From Chloroflexota bacterium (GTDB lineage Bacteria > Chloroflexota > UBA6077 > FW602-bin22 > JAMCWG01): a DNA stretch of 64,000 bases. Below are positions 17,131-25,890 of this stretch, one piece after another; position 1 is the first letter of the stretch, and every line of letters starts with the position of its first letter. The stretch covers positions 29,025 to 93,024 of the forward strand of contig JAMCWG010000116.1 in the NCBI GenBank assembly GCA_023475235.1. Direction: 5' to 3'. Made by a program: the position numbers and the translations under genes. The notes under the pieces were generated by a model. It was given only the letters and a program-made list of their open reading frames with translations. It searched no databases and was not told the origin of the DNA.

Positions 17131-18051
17131 TCACCCAACAGCCGCCAGGAATGATGCGACGTCCTCCCGGCTCGGCATGGAGGGCTGGGCCCCCGGCCTG
17201 GTGACAGAGAGCGCGGCCACCGCGCTGGCGTAGTATACAGCATCCGGCAGCGAACGTCCCTCGGCGAAGGCGACCCCCAGCCCGCCGGCGAACGCATCGC
17301 CGGCCGCGGTCGCGTCCACCGCCTGCACCGGCCACGCTGGAAAGTGGCGCACCAGCGCGTGGGTCACCAGCAGCGCTCCGCGGCTGCCCAGGGTGATCAC
17401 TGCCGCTTCCGCCCCCTGCTGCAGGAGCTTTCGTCCGGCCGTCTCGGCGCTGGACAGGTCGCTCACCGCCACGCCAGTCAGTACCTGCGCCTCGATCTCG
17501 TTCGGCGTCAACAGGGCTGCAGCGCGGATGACCTCTGCCGGGATGGGCCGGGCCGGCGCGGGGTTCAGCAGGAACGGCACGTTGTGTTGCTGGGCCAGCG
17601 CCGCGGCCGCCGAAACGGCCTCCTCCGGGACCTCTAGCTGTGCCATCACGACCTGGGCCTCACGGATGGCCTCCGCCGCCGACTGCACGTCTGCCGCCGT
17701 GAGCCGGGCGTTGGCCCCGGAGGCGACCACGATGGTGTTCTGCCCAATTTCGTCCACCGTTATCAGGGCCACGCCGGTGGGTGCTCCGGGATCCCGCAGG
17801 GTGTGCTCCAGTCCCACCCCCGCTTCGCGGAGGCTGGCCCCCAACTGGTCGCCGAACGCGTCGGTGCCCACCCGGCCGACGAAACACACCGCGGCCCCCA
17901 GGCGGGCCGCGGCCACGGCCTGGTTGGCGCCCTTGCCGCCGGGTGCCGTGTAGAAGCGGGCCCCGAGCACGGTCTCTCCCGGCTGGGGCAGCCGAGGCGC
18001 TCGCACGACCAGGTCCATATTGGCGCTGCCCACGACGATGATGCGGGCCAT
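17131..18051 (-). CDS. rbsK: Ribokinase (PfkB family)
   Basis: 306 residues. It phosphorylates D-ribose at O5 for entry to the pentose phosphate pathway. Ribokinase features are the N-terminal VVGSANMDLVVRAPRLPQPGET, the substrate loop GGKGANQAVAAARLGA (about 38-53), the LTPNEIEA segment, and the ATP/catalytic motif DATAAGDAFAGGL (about 254-266) with the base Asp in the AAGD motif. The order and length match RbsK closely. The gene starts 9 bp after the radical-SAM stop and ends 23 bp before the MFS start, so co-transcription is likely. Confidence 0.93.
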   Translation of the reverse strand: MARIIVVGSANMDLVVRAPRLPQPGETVLGARFYTAPGGKGANQAVAAARLGAAVCFVGRVGTDAFGDQLGASLREAGVGLEHTLRDPGAPTGVALITVDEIGQNTIVVASGANARLTAADVQSAAEAIREAQVVMAQLEVPEEAVSAAAALAQQHNVPFLLNPAPARPIPAEVIRAAALLTPNEIEAQVLTGVAVSDLSSAETAGRKLLQQGAEAAVITLGSRGALLVTHALVRHFPAWPVQAVDATAAGDAFAGGLGVAFAEGRSLPDAVYYASAVAALSVTRPGAQPSMPSREDVASFLAAVG

Positions 18052-18060
18052 TGCTGCCTC

Positions 18061-18969
18061 CTAGAAGCCCCGCCGAAGGCCCGCCCTCCGGGCCAGATGC
18101 ACCGCCTCCAGGTACTCGGCAACCATGGTGGGCCGGGCCAGCGGCGCTATGCGGTGGGCCTTGTGGCAGGGATGGTATTGGTCCATAACATTTACATAAG
18201 TATTCGGGGAGATCTCCCGGGCGAGGAAGCCCACGATTTCTTCTGTGCCGGCCAGCCCGCCGGGCAGGACGAGATGGCGGACCAGAAGCCCTCTACGGGC
18301 GACACCTCGCTCGTCGACCTCCAGGTCCCCCACCTGACGGTGCATCTCCTGCACGGCGCGGCGGTTGACCGGAGGATAATGGGCCACGCCGGAGAGCCGC
18401 TCGCCGGTCGCGGCGTCGGCGTACTTCATATCGGGCATATAGATATCAACCACGCCGTCCAGCAGGCGTAGCGCCACCAGCGAGTCGTAGCCGCCGGTGT
18501 TGTACACCAGCGGCAGGCGCAGGCCCCGCTCGACGGCCACGAGCAGCGCCGCGAGGATTTGGGCGACGACGTGGCTCGGCGAGACCAGGTTGATGTTGTG
18601 GCAACCCATCGCCTGCAGCCGCAGCATCATCGATGCGAGCTGGTCGTCGGTGACCTCACTTCCCTCGTCAAGCTGGCTGATCTCGTAGTTCTGACAATAA
18701 ATGCACTCGAGGTTGCAGGCGGAGAAGAAGATGGTCCCCGACCCGCCCTGCCCGACCAGCGGAGGCTCCTCGCCGAAGTGGGGGTGGCAGCTCCACACCA
18801 CGGCGCGGCGTCCGGTGCGGCACTTCCCCCGCTCGCCGGCCAGCCGGTCCACTGCACATACGCGCGGGCACAGCACACACCTGGCCAGGCCCCGCCGAGC
18901 GCGCTCGACCCGACGGGCGAGCTCGCCCGAACGGTACAGATCGAGGTAAGCCGGCAGGGGAATGGACAT
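18061..18969 (-). CDS. Radical SAM protein, PflA/PflX-like (COG1313 type)
   Basis: 303 residues from ATG 18967-18969; a TTG 13 codons upstream is an alternative. The N-terminal cysteine motif is CVLCPRVCAVDRLAGERGKC (about 31-50), followed by FGEEPPLVGQGGSGTIFFSACNLECIYCQNYEIS, which holds the CxxxCxxC Fe-S cluster motif. This is the layout of PflX-like proteins related to pyruvate formate-lyase activases; most have no assigned substrate. Later motifs include VSPSHVV, YNTGGYD and VDIYMPDMKY, normal for the group. It heads the operon with ribokinase and MFS. No glycyl-radical enzyme is visible nearby. Confidence 0.9.
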   Translation of the reverse strand: MSIPLPAYLDLYRSGELARRVERARRGLARCVLCPRVCAVDRLAGERGKCRTGRRAVVWSCHPHFGEEPPLVGQGGSGTIFFSACNLECIYCQNYEISQLDEGSEVTDDQLASMMLRLQAMGCHNINLVSPSHVVAQILAALLVAVERGLRLPLVYNTGGYDSLVALRLLDGVVDIYMPDMKYADAATGERLSGVAHYPPVNRRAVQEMHRQVGDLEVDERGVARRGLLVRHLVLPGGLAGTEEIVGFLAREISPNTYVNVMDQYHPCHKAHRIAPLARPTMVAEYLEAVHLARRAGLRRGF

Positions 18970-19184
18970 CTCGACAAGAATAGTAACAGCCGTGCACGTT
19001 GGGGTCAACGCTACGGTGCGGGAGCTTAGCGCGTTTTCAAGGGCCGGGTTTATGTAATCCCGAGGGAGCGAAGCTTTCAGGATTCCATAGTCTGGGGTGC
19101 GGGAGACCGATAAACAGCGTCACTCAATTCGGTAGAGACCCTTCGCTGGCGCTCAGGGTGACAACGAAAGAGCCTGGCCGCAGC

Positions 19185-19212
19185 TTGCCGTGCCGCCTGG
19201 TTGTGGTATTAT
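19185..19212 (+). promoter_or_regulatory. Candidate promoter of the DUF4177 gene
   Basis: TTGCCG (19185-19190), 16-nt spacer, TATTAT (19207-19212), about 50 bp before the ATG. The boxes are moderately good. The preceding stretch 19050-19171 carries a CTTCGCTGGCGCTCAGGGTG-type dispersed repeat similar to one at 38.8 kb. Confidence 0.35.
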
Positions 19213-19263
19213 ATGTGCTTCAAGAAGACCAGGCCAAGATGAGACGGAAAGGAACGCTCGTCG

Positions 19264-19464
19264 ATGAATGAATGGAAGTGCAGGCTGCTCGAAGTCGATG
19301 GTATGGAGAGCTTAGGCGACGAGTTTCGCAAGACTGGCCAAGAAGGATGGGAGCTTGTCAGCCTTGCGCCGGAGGCTGAGGAGTGTGTGAGCGCATTCGG
19401 CCCTCAGCACGTTGCTGGAAAACAGAAATACCTGGCGACCTTCAGGCGTCGACTTCAGGCGTAG
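19264..19464 (+). CDS. Small DUF4177-like protein
   Basis: 66 residues. The pattern EWKCRLLEVDGMESLGDEFRKTGQEGWELVSLAPE...QKYLATFRRRL matches the DUF4177 layout: a W-x-Y/C-K start strand, a helix, the invariant GWELVS, then a terminal strand YLA-x-FRR. Function is unknown; the fold is probably a small alpha/beta sheet. The start has AAAGGAA upstream. It stands alone and converges on the fused flavoprotein gene, 40 bp apart. Confidence 0.75.
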   Translation: MNEWKCRLLEVDGMESLGDEFRKTGQEGWELVSLAPEAEECVSAFGPQHVAGKQKYLATFRRRLQA

Positions 19465-19504
19465 ACGCATATTCGTCGCATCAGCAGCGCGGCGCAAGTG
19501 GCCT

Positions 19505-22108
19505 CTACCAGCGCACGCGGAGCAGGGTGCTGTCCCGGCCGAAGAAGAGGCCGAGCAGCCAGTCGGTGAACACCCGGATCCGGTTGTACCTGCCCATCAT
19601 AACGGCAGAGTACGCGACCATACGTACCAGACGGGTGAGGAAGCCGTGGGTCCTGAAGCCGTAGATCTCGGCTACGGCGGACCGTGGGCCCAGGGCAATG
19701 ATCTGCCCCATATGCCGGTATCGGTACGGTTGCTTGGGCCGGCCCTCCAGCTCGGCGACGATGTTGGCGGCGACGACTTTGGGCTGGCGAACGGCTATGT
19801 GCGCCGTGGGTGGGAGGGGTTGCCCCATCCGCTCATCGTCGAAATGGGCGTTGTCGCCCAGTGCGTACACGCCGGGATAGCTGGGCACTTCAAGATACTC
19901 ATTCACTATCACACGATGGATGGCGTCTTTTTCCACCGGCAGCGCGGCTACGACCGGGCTGGCAACGATGCCGGGCGCCCAGACGACGGTATGCGTCGAA
20001 ATGACGCGCCCGCAGTTGAGCTCCACACAGTTCGGCCGCACCCTGGTGACCTGCGTGCCGGTCAGCACCTCGACGCCTTGCTTCTCGAGGACGCGCCGAG
20101 CGATGGAGCTGAGCTCGGGGTCGATCTCCGGCAGGATACGCTCGTCGCTCTGGGTGAGGATGACGCGCACGCTCTCCGGGCTGATCTTCGTGTATTCCTT
20201 CAACAGCGAGCCATATATAAAGTCCCGCAGCTCGGCCACGAGCTGGACGCCGATCGTGCCGCCGCCCACTACCACAAAAGTCACCAGCGGGGCCGGATCT
20301 CCTTCCATAGCTGAGGCAGCCTCGAACATCCGGATAACGTGGTTTCGCAGCACTATGCCATCGCGCAGCGTCTTGAGGGTGAAGACCCTGCTATCGGGCC
20401 CCGGCAGCGCCCGGCGGTCGGTCACGCTTCCCAGCGCCAGCACGAGGACGTCGTACTGCATATCCCCGCGGCTGGTGTGGACCGTCCGGCTTGCCAGATC
20501 GACGGACAGCACCTCTGCTTGGACGAACGAGAAGAGCCGCTTCCCGCGCAGGCGGCGAATGGGGAGTGCGATATGCCGTGTCTCGATGCCGCCGGTGGCC
20601 ACTTCGTGCAGCAAAGGCGTGAAGAGGAAGAAATTCTCGTCGCTGACGAGGGAAATCGAGATATCCGGGCGCCTGCCCAGGGCTCGCTCCAGGTGAAGCG
20701 TGGTGTACACCCCGGCGAAGCCGCCGCCCAGCACAAGGACCCGCTTCTCGTGGGGCGCATCCAGGTCGCTCGCCGGGCCGCCGGCCCTCACCTTCGGCGG
20801 CATGAAGACGGCCTGCAGCATCTCGCTCCACATGCTGGGCCAGAGGGTGCGCTGGAGTATGGAGCGATAACTGTACGCGCCGGTGAACATCCCCCAGGTT
20901 ATCTGGTCCAGGCAGCGCTGGGCGTAGGGCTTGTTCTGCTCAGCAGAGAGCATACGCGCCCGAATGTCGAAGAAGTGGCGCGATTTGCTGGTGTAGTGGT
21001 GCATAGCGAACAGCATACGGCCGTACCGGTTGTCGTCCGACAGCTCCTGAAACGTCGGCTGATAGTGGCGTCGGAAGCTGTCCTCGGCGACGCCGTGCTC
21101 CACTGCGGTGAGCGCGGCCTGCCGTGCCGTCTGGAAGGCCGTGCCGATGCCGTCTTTGTACAGGCGGCTGACCGCGGCATCGCCTACGGCCACGAACCGC
21201 TCCCCGAAGGGATGGCTGGCGGGGCCCAGCGGGACCAGCGGCACGCAGCCGCAGCTCCGCTTATGTCCTGCTGGCAGCACGTCCCGCACTATCGGGTGGG
21301 CGAGGAACTCCTGGACCGTCATCGGTGCGGGCCCGCGGCTCAGAAGCGAGACGTTGATGTACTCCCCCTTGGGGATCAGCGTGCCGAAGACCAGTCCGGT
21401 GTTCGGCAGAAGGAAGACGTGCACTTTGTTTTCCAGCGCGCTCGCCACTCCCTCGGCCCCAAGCTGGAGCTCGTCCTGGGCCATTCGCTGGGTGGGCGGG
21501 GGCTTGTACGGCGGCGGCATGTGCTGCAGCAGCCGCGAGTTCACCCCGCACGCCAGCACCACCAGATCGAACTCGCGCTCTGCGCCGCGGAAGACCACAC
21601 GCGGGCGCTCACCGGGTGCGGCAAATGCGATCGAGCTGACGGTCCCCTGGGCTAGCTCCACTCCCTGCTCGACGGCCTTCTGCAGCAGGAACCCGTCGAA
21701 GCTGACACCTCGTTCGAAGAGCGCTCCGCGAGGGCCGCTGCCGCGATACACGCTGAGAATGGTCGCCCGAGGATCAGGCTGCGGCGTCTCGATGGTGCCG
21801 AAAGGCGTGTGCAGACAGTAGGCAGAGATGCGGCTCAGCACTACTGAATCGGGAAGCTCCAGGCCCAGGCAGGACAGGTTGCGTACCAGCGACGAGGAAA
21901 GGATACCGGCGCACATATTGCAGCCGGCTTTGCCGGACTCAAGAAATGATTTCTCTTCGTACAGGGTGATGCGCAGGTCAAGGTTTCTGCGTCGGGCGTG
22001 GTTGAGCAAGTGGAGGGCGAAGAAGCTTCCTGCGGGTCCACCACCGACAATCGCCACCTGGCTGCCAGTTACCAGCCTCGCCGAGCCAGCATTCATAGCT
22101 CTCAGCAT
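19505..22108 (-). CDS. Fused flavoprotein: geranylgeranyl-reductase-like domain plus type II NADH dehydrogenase-like domain
   Basis: 867 residues in one uninterrupted frame. Domain 1 (about 15-440) has the FAD motif VAIVGGGPAGSFFALHLL and the second flavin motif FVAVGDAAVSRLYKDGIGTAF (about 305-325), typical of geranylgeranyl reductase/PHBH-like monooxygenase folds; a C-x2-C pair (CNMC) lies near 63-66. Domain 2 (about 455-867) starts RVLVLGGGFAGVYTTLHLE and has NAD-site VVVGGGTIGVQLVAEL (about 612-627), ALGDNAH and PPTAHIAVRQ, the NDH-2 signature. It ends in an amphipathic/hydrophobic tail that could bind membrane. Electron transfer from NAD(P)H to a lipid or quinone is a reasonable guess. 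Starts at codon 1 or 5 are both possible. Confidence 0.85.
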   Translation of the reverse strand: MLRAMNAGSARLVTGSQVAIVGGGPAGSFFALHLLNHARRRNLDLRITLYEEKSFLESGKAGCNMCAGILSSSLVRNLSCLGLELPDSVVLSRISAYCLHTPFGTIETPQPDPRATILSVYRGSGPRGALFERGVSFDGFLLQKAVEQGVELAQGTVSSIAFAAPGERPRVVFRGAEREFDLVVLACGVNSRLLQHMPPPYKPPPTQRMAQDELQLGAEGVASALENKVHVFLLPNTGLVFGTLIPKGEYINVSLLSRGPAPMTVQEFLAHPIVRDVLPAGHKRSCGCVPLVPLGPASHPFGERFVAVGDAAVSRLYKDGIGTAFQTARQAALTAVEHGVAEDSFRRHYQPTFQELSDDNRYGRMLFAMHHYTSKSRHFFDIRARMLSAEQNKPYAQRCLDQITWGMFTGAYSYRSILQRTLWPSMWSEMLQAVFMPPKVRAGGPASDLDAPHEKRVLVLGGGFAGVYTTLHLERALGRRPDISISLVSDENFFLFTPLLHEVATGGIETRHIALPIRRLRGKRLFSFVQAEVLSVDLASRTVHTSRGDMQYDVLVLALGSVTDRRALPGPDSRVFTLKTLRDGIVLRNHVIRMFEAASAMEGDPAPLVTFVVVGGGTIGVQLVAELRDFIYGSLLKEYTKISPESVRVILTQSDERILPEIDPELSSIARRVLEKQGVEVLTGTQVTRVRPNCVELNCGRVISTHTVVWAPGIVASPVVAALPVEKDAIHRVIVNEYLEVPSYPGVYALGDNAHFDDERMGQPLPPTAHIAVRQPKVVAANIVAELEGRPKQPYRYRHMGQIIALGPRSAVAEIYGFRTHGFLTRLVRMVAYSAVMMGRYNRIRVFTDWLLGLFFGRDSTLLRVRW

Positions 22109-22157
22109 AAGGGAAAAAAGGAGTCAGAGCAAGTGGGTGCGGTCGACCAGCATTTGC

Positions 22158-22186
22158 TTGACCGGTCGGTCTCTGATTAGTATCAT
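22158..22186 (+). promoter_or_regulatory. Promoter of the RlpA-like gene
   Basis: TTGACC (22158-22163), 17-nt spacer, TATCAT (22181-22186), 40 bp before the ATG. A GGTCGACC palindrome at 22141-22148 lies just upstream, in the divergent region shared with the flavoprotein gene. Confidence 0.55.
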
Positions 22187-22225
22187 TACAAGCAATTAAG
22201 ATGTAGCTGTGGGGTATGCCAAAGG

Positions 22226-23275
22226 ATGCGGACGATACTCGTCGGAGCGTTGGTCGTGAGCCTCCTGATGGCCGGTCGGCCTCAGCCGGCAGCCTCGGCG
22301 TCAGCGCTGGAGTGGGAGCTTCCCTCTGGCCACTTCTTCACCCAGGCGAACGGCTTCCCGACGGGCAGCAGCCCCAAAGGCTTCAGCGTGACCGACGACG
22401 GAGGCGTTCGCTTCTGGAGCGAGTTCCAGCGTCTGGGCGGCGTCGACAGCCTGGGCTACCCCGTCTCGCGCCGTTTCATCTGGGATGGATACGTCTCCCA
22501 GGCGATGCAGAAGGGCGTGCTGCAGTGGCGTCCTGACCAGGGAAAGGCCCTCCTGGTGAACGCCCTGGACCAGTTGACTGCCGCCTCGAAAGACGACTGG
22601 CTGTTCAACGTGCGTGGCACGCCGCGGCCGCTCGATAGCAGCTTCGATGCGGGCAAGAGCCCGAGCGACATCGTCAATGCCCGGCTGGCCCTGCTCGACG
22701 CGCGCCCGGCTATGCGAGACGCCTACTTCGGCGTGGACGAGCCGCTCCAGCGCTATGGCTTGCCCACTTCTCGGGTAGAGGATATGGGCACTGCCTATGT
22801 GGTCCGGCTGCAGCGTGCGGTGCTGCAGGAATGGAAGGTCGATACAGCGTGGGCCAGGGCCGGACAGGTGACCGTGGCCAACGGCGGCGACCTCGCAAAA
22901 GAGGCGGGCATACTCCCGGCCAAAGCCCCCTATCCCGAGGACCCGCCGCCGGGCCTTTGGAAGCCCCAGGCCGGCGAGTATCGGGTGAGCGGCGATGCCA
23001 CCTGGTACGGCGGCCAGTTCCACGGCCGGAAGATGGCGAACGGCCAGACCTACGATATGAACGACGTCACTACCGTGGCCAGCAATATGTATCCCCTGGG
23101 GACCAAAGTGAAAATCACCCACGGGACCACCGGCGCCAGCATCACGGCAGTGGTAAAGGACACCGGCGGCTTCCGCTTCCCCATCGTGGCGGACCTGAGC
23201 TTCGCCGCCTTCGGCAAGCTGGCCGACCCCAAAGTAGGGAGAATCCCGGCGGTAGTGGAGGTCCTGCCTCCTTAG
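22226..23275 (+). CDS. Secreted protein with C-terminal RlpA-like double-psi beta-barrel
   Basis: 349 residues with a signal peptide (about 1-25, MRTILVGALVVSLLMAG... ASA). The middle (about 30-215) has short repeats such as FFTQANGFPTGSSPKGFSV and FWSEFQRLGGVDSLGYPVSRRF, a pattern seen in secreted LGFP-like or wall-associated proteins. The C-terminal ~95 residues are RlpA/DPBB-like: GDATWYGGQFHGRKMANGQTYD, then TVASNMYPLGTKVKIT and VVKDTGGF with the conserved Asp. RlpA-type domains cleave naked glycan strands in some bacteria; activity here is unproven. The ribosome site is weak. It converges with dcd, 7 bp apart. Confidence 0.8.
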   Translation: MRTILVGALVVSLLMAGRPQPAASASALEWELPSGHFFTQANGFPTGSSPKGFSVTDDGGVRFWSEFQRLGGVDSLGYPVSRRFIWDGYVSQAMQKGVLQWRPDQGKALLVNALDQLTAASKDDWLFNVRGTPRPLDSSFDAGKSPSDIVNARLALLDARPAMRDAYFGVDEPLQRYGLPTSRVEDMGTAYVVRLQRAVLQEWKVDTAWARAGQVTVANGGDLAKEAGILPAKAPYPEDPPPGLWKPQAGEYRVSGDATWYGGQFHGRKMANGQTYDMNDVTTVASNMYPLGTKVKITHGTTGASITAVVKDTGGFRFPIVADLSFAAFGKLADPKVGRIPAVVEVLPP

Positions 23276-23282
23276 GGGGCGA

Positions 23283-23861
23283 CTACTTCGCCTTCGGCCC
23301 TTGGAAGTCTTCGTGGAAGCGGCTGGGAGTGGGCTCTTCCTGTCCCTGATACTTGCTGCCCAGGACGGCGGAGCCGTACGGGTGCTCGACCGGCGTGGTC
23401 ATCCGCAGGAAGGATATCTGCCCGATGCGCATGCCATAGTACAACGTGATGGGAAGGTTGGCGACGTTGCTCAGCTCCAGGGTGAGGCGTCCCTGCCAGC
23501 CCGGATCGACGTAGCCGGCAGTGGAGTGTATGATCAGCCCGAGCCGTCCCAGCGAGCTCTTGCCCTCCAGCCGTCCCACGATGTCGTCCGGCAGCCCCAC
23601 CCATTCCAGCGTGCTGCCCAGCACGAACTCGCCGGGATGGAGCATAAACGGCTCGTCGGGCTTGACCTCGACTAGCTCGGTGAGGCCATCCTGGTTGCAG
23701 CGGACGTCGATATAGGGGTAGCGAGTGTTGCGGAACACCCGGAACTGGCTGCTCAGATGGAGGTCGACGCTGGAGGGCTGGAGGCAAGCCGGGTCGAAAG
23801 GGCGAATGACGATGCGGCCAGCATCGAGCTGCTCTTTGATCGTCTTATCACTCAATACCAC
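23283..23861 (-). CDS. dcd: dCTP deaminase
   Basis: 192 residues from GTG 23859-23861 with AAGGAG 8 nt upstream; the frame is open 12 codons further. It belongs to the dUTPase/dCTP deaminase fold: VLSDKTIKEQLDAGRIVIRPF, LQPSSVDLHLS, the catalytic region EFVLGSTLEWVGLPDDIVGRLEGKSSLGRLGL with its Glu and Ser-Ser-Arg-like contacts, HSTAGYVDPGWQGRLTLELSN, and the C-terminal lid QGQEEPTPSRF. It makes dUTP, or dUMP directly if bifunctional; the sequence does not decide which. Likely downstream member of an operon with the two membrane proteins and mtnP. Confidence 0.93.
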   Translation of the reverse strand: MVLSDKTIKEQLDAGRIVIRPFDPACLQPSSVDLHLSSQFRVFRNTRYPYIDVRCNQDGLTELVEVKPDEPFMLHPGEFVLGSTLEWVGLPDDIVGRLEGKSSLGRLGLIIHSTAGYVDPGWQGRLTLELSNVANLPITLYYGMRIGQISFLRMTTPVEHPYGSAVLGSKYQGQEEPTPSRFHEDFQGPKAK

Positions 23862-23946
23862 CGGCGTGTCTCCTTCAGAAGCTGCAACCGCGGGCATCGG
23901 GGCGGGACGTCGCGTCTCAGCCCTCCAATTCCCCCGGCGGCATCGA

Positions 23947-25188
23947 TCATATCCCGGCCGATACCCGGGGGGTCGGTTGTTTCAGTGTGATATCGAAGCG
24001 CAACACCAGCCACGCAATGGGGCCGCTGGGGTTGCTCATCGGCTCGGTCTCCACTTCCAAGACCGACACCCGCGCGCGGAGCGCCGCCCCTTCCAGGGTC
24101 ATCGAGCGCCCGGGTTCGGCTGGAAGCGCGGCTTGAATGGGCTGGCTGTTCAGCCAGTCCTCCAGGTCTTGAGGCCTGTCGTAGTATAGTCCCCGGCTGA
24201 CCAGCACGGTGTTGCGGAGCACGTGCGGATTTCGATAATCGTGCAGCCAGACCACCATCGTGTGGTATCGCTCGGGCCGGCTGGGGTCCGACGCCAGGCC
24301 AGGGCTGAGGCCGCAGGCGCCGATGAGCACGGCGGTCTGGTCCTCCAGGATGGGGTACACCTCCTGGTAGGGGTCCTGCCCTGCCCGGTAAGTAGACTGA
24401 AACGAGAGCAACAGGCGTCCGGGCTCGGCCACGGGCTCGGGGGGTGGCTCGACTCCCCACGGGCGCGGCGACGGCTCGATATCAGCTTCGTACGACGCCG
24501 GCCTTCTCGCGGTCATGCTCCGCTCTCTCCGTCGGGCCGACTGCCGGCTGGAGGTGAGGCGACTCCACCACTGCTTGGGGGCTTCGAGCCAGCGGGCCGG
24601 CGTCGGTTCTTCTATCGGCTCTGCCGGCGGAGCGCTGGCCCTCCCCATCGAATCGTCTATCGGCTCGGCTGGCGGTCTCAGCCGCCTGGCTCCCTGGCCG
24701 AGGCCGGCGAAGGCCGTGCTCCAGCGGCCGCGCGTGACGCTGGCCATGAAGGACCCCACCATCAGAAGCAGGAACACCACCAGCAGGGTCGTCCCCAGCC
24801 AGCCCAGATCGTCTTTCGATCCCTGGCCGGAGGGACGGCCTGCCGGCTTAGATAGCCCCAGGTCCTTCGCCAGGCGGCCCAGGCTTTGAGCTTCCCGCGG
24901 CTGGTCGGGATGTGTCTTCGGGTAGTTGGACGCCAGGTCGTCCACTACCTGATCGGAGCCTTTCTCCCCCAACAGCGCCAGGCGATCGCGTGCGTTGTTC
25001 AGCACGCCCTCCCGGTCATACAAGTAGGCAATCAGAACGATCGTCTCATCAGTTGGGGCATCTCTCATCAGCGGGTCGACGATGGGTGGCAGGGTGGAGG
25101 CCAGAAGGACACCCAGCAGGAGTATGCTAACAAACACCACTGCTGAGATGATCAGCCAGCCACTTTCGCCGCGCCGGTGTGGACGCAC
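23947..25188 (-). CDS. Two-helix membrane protein with paralogous N-terminal module, unknown function
   Basis: 413 residues; GTG start overlaps by design with the neighbour's stop (TGA then GTG with no gap). TM1 is about 10-30 (GWLIISAVVFVSILLLGVLLAS) and TM2 about 128-148 (LGWLGTTLLVVFLLLMVGSFM). The segment between them (IAYLYDREGVLNNARDRLALLG...QSLGRLAKDL) resembles the same region of the next gene upstream. After TM2 is a Pro/Arg-rich disordered stretch (about 160-255), then a beta-rich C-terminal domain beginning RLLLSFQSTYRAGQDPYQEVYPI. I recognise no family for that domain. Confidence 0.6.
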   Translation of the reverse strand: MRPHRRGESGWLIISAVVFVSILLLGVLLASTLPPIVDPLMRDAPTDETIVLIAYLYDREGVLNNARDRLALLGEKGSDQVVDDLASNYPKTHPDQPREAQSLGRLAKDLGLSKPAGRPSGQGSKDDLGWLGTTLLVVFLLLMVGSFMASVTRGRWSTAFAGLGQGARRLRPPAEPIDDSMGRASAPPAEPIEEPTPARWLEAPKQWWSRLTSSRQSARRRERSMTARRPASYEADIEPSPRPWGVEPPPEPVAEPGRLLLSFQSTYRAGQDPYQEVYPILEDQTAVLIGACGLSPGLASDPSRPERYHTMVVWLHDYRNPHVLRNTVLVSRGLYYDRPQDLEDWLNSQPIQAALPAEPGRSMTLEGAALRARVSVLEVETEPMSNPSGPIAWLVLRFDITLKQPTPRVSAGI

Positions 25189-25866
25189 TCACCACTCCAC
25201 TAGCCGATAGTACACGAAACCGGTGGAACCTTCGAACTCGATTTCGTACCACCAGGGCTCGCCCGGAGAAACCGCCTCGCCTTCCACCACTCGCAGGATA
25301 CGTACCTTGGCTTCAGCCGGTAGAATGCGAATGACGGGAGAGTTGACCGTCGCCGGCTTGATGCGCAGGTTGGTCGATCCGCCGCCCTCCGGACGGATCA
25401 CGCCCGGGCGCGGGAGCTGATTTGCCGCGAGCGGCGGAAGCCGGCCGCCGGGGGCAGGGGTAGGCGTGGTGCTCGCTGCTGGTGGTGTCGGAATCGACGC
25501 CATTGCCGTGGGCGAGGCGGCCGGAGCGCCGGGCTTTGCCTTCGGCGTGCCCGTTGTCTTCGGAGTAGTTGCCAGCGCTTCGGCCAGGCGACGCAACGCC
25601 ACAGCCTGGTCCCTCTTCTGAGGGTCGCGATCATATTTATCGGACATCGACCGTAGCGTGCCGGGAAGGTCGTAGCCCTTCAGCCAGGCCAGGCGGTCCC
25701 TCACGCTGTCGATGCTCTCTCCCTCAGCGTACAGGGTAGCAGCCATCGCCAGGTAGGACTCGATGCTTGCGTTGCGGGGCCCCGAAATCCGAGTTCCGAG
25801 CACCAGACCCAGGGCCAGGCCCAATGCCGCAAGTCCCAGCATTAGCGCTGTGCGGCTGAACTGCAC
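25189..25866 (-). CDS. Membrane-anchored protein with C-terminal SH3-like domain
   Basis: 225 residues from GTG 25864-25866 (GGAG upstream). One N-terminal membrane helix (about 6-25, ALMLGLAALGLALGLVLGT) is followed by a helical module (YLAMAATLYAEGESIDSVRDRLAWLKG... ALRRLAEAL) that parallels the downstream gene. A Pro/Thr/Ala linker (about 103-150) leads to a bacterial SH3 domain at the C-terminus (NLRIKPATVNSPVIRIL ... WWYEIEFEGSTGFVYYRLVEW). Such domains often bind cell-wall peptides or substrates. The stop abuts the start of the downstream membrane gene, so they are probably a functional pair. Confidence 0.7.
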   Translation of the reverse strand: MQFSRTALMLGLAALGLALGLVLGTRISGPRNASIESYLAMAATLYAEGESIDSVRDRLAWLKGYDLPGTLRSMSDKYDRDPQKRDQAVALRRLAEALATTPKTTGTPKAKPGAPAASPTAMASIPTPPAASTTPTPAPGGRLPPLAANQLPRPGVIRPEGGGSTNLRIKPATVNSPVIRILPAEAKVRILRVVEGEAVSPGEPWWYEIEFEGSTGFVYYRLVEW

Positions 25867-25890
25867 AGGCGGCTCCTTTTCGGCGAATAG

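Noticed and set aside
15621-17297. A 558-codon frame overlapping the MFS gene
   Set aside because: It is a shifted frame of the MFS gene and lacks membrane helices; the MFS frame is coherent.
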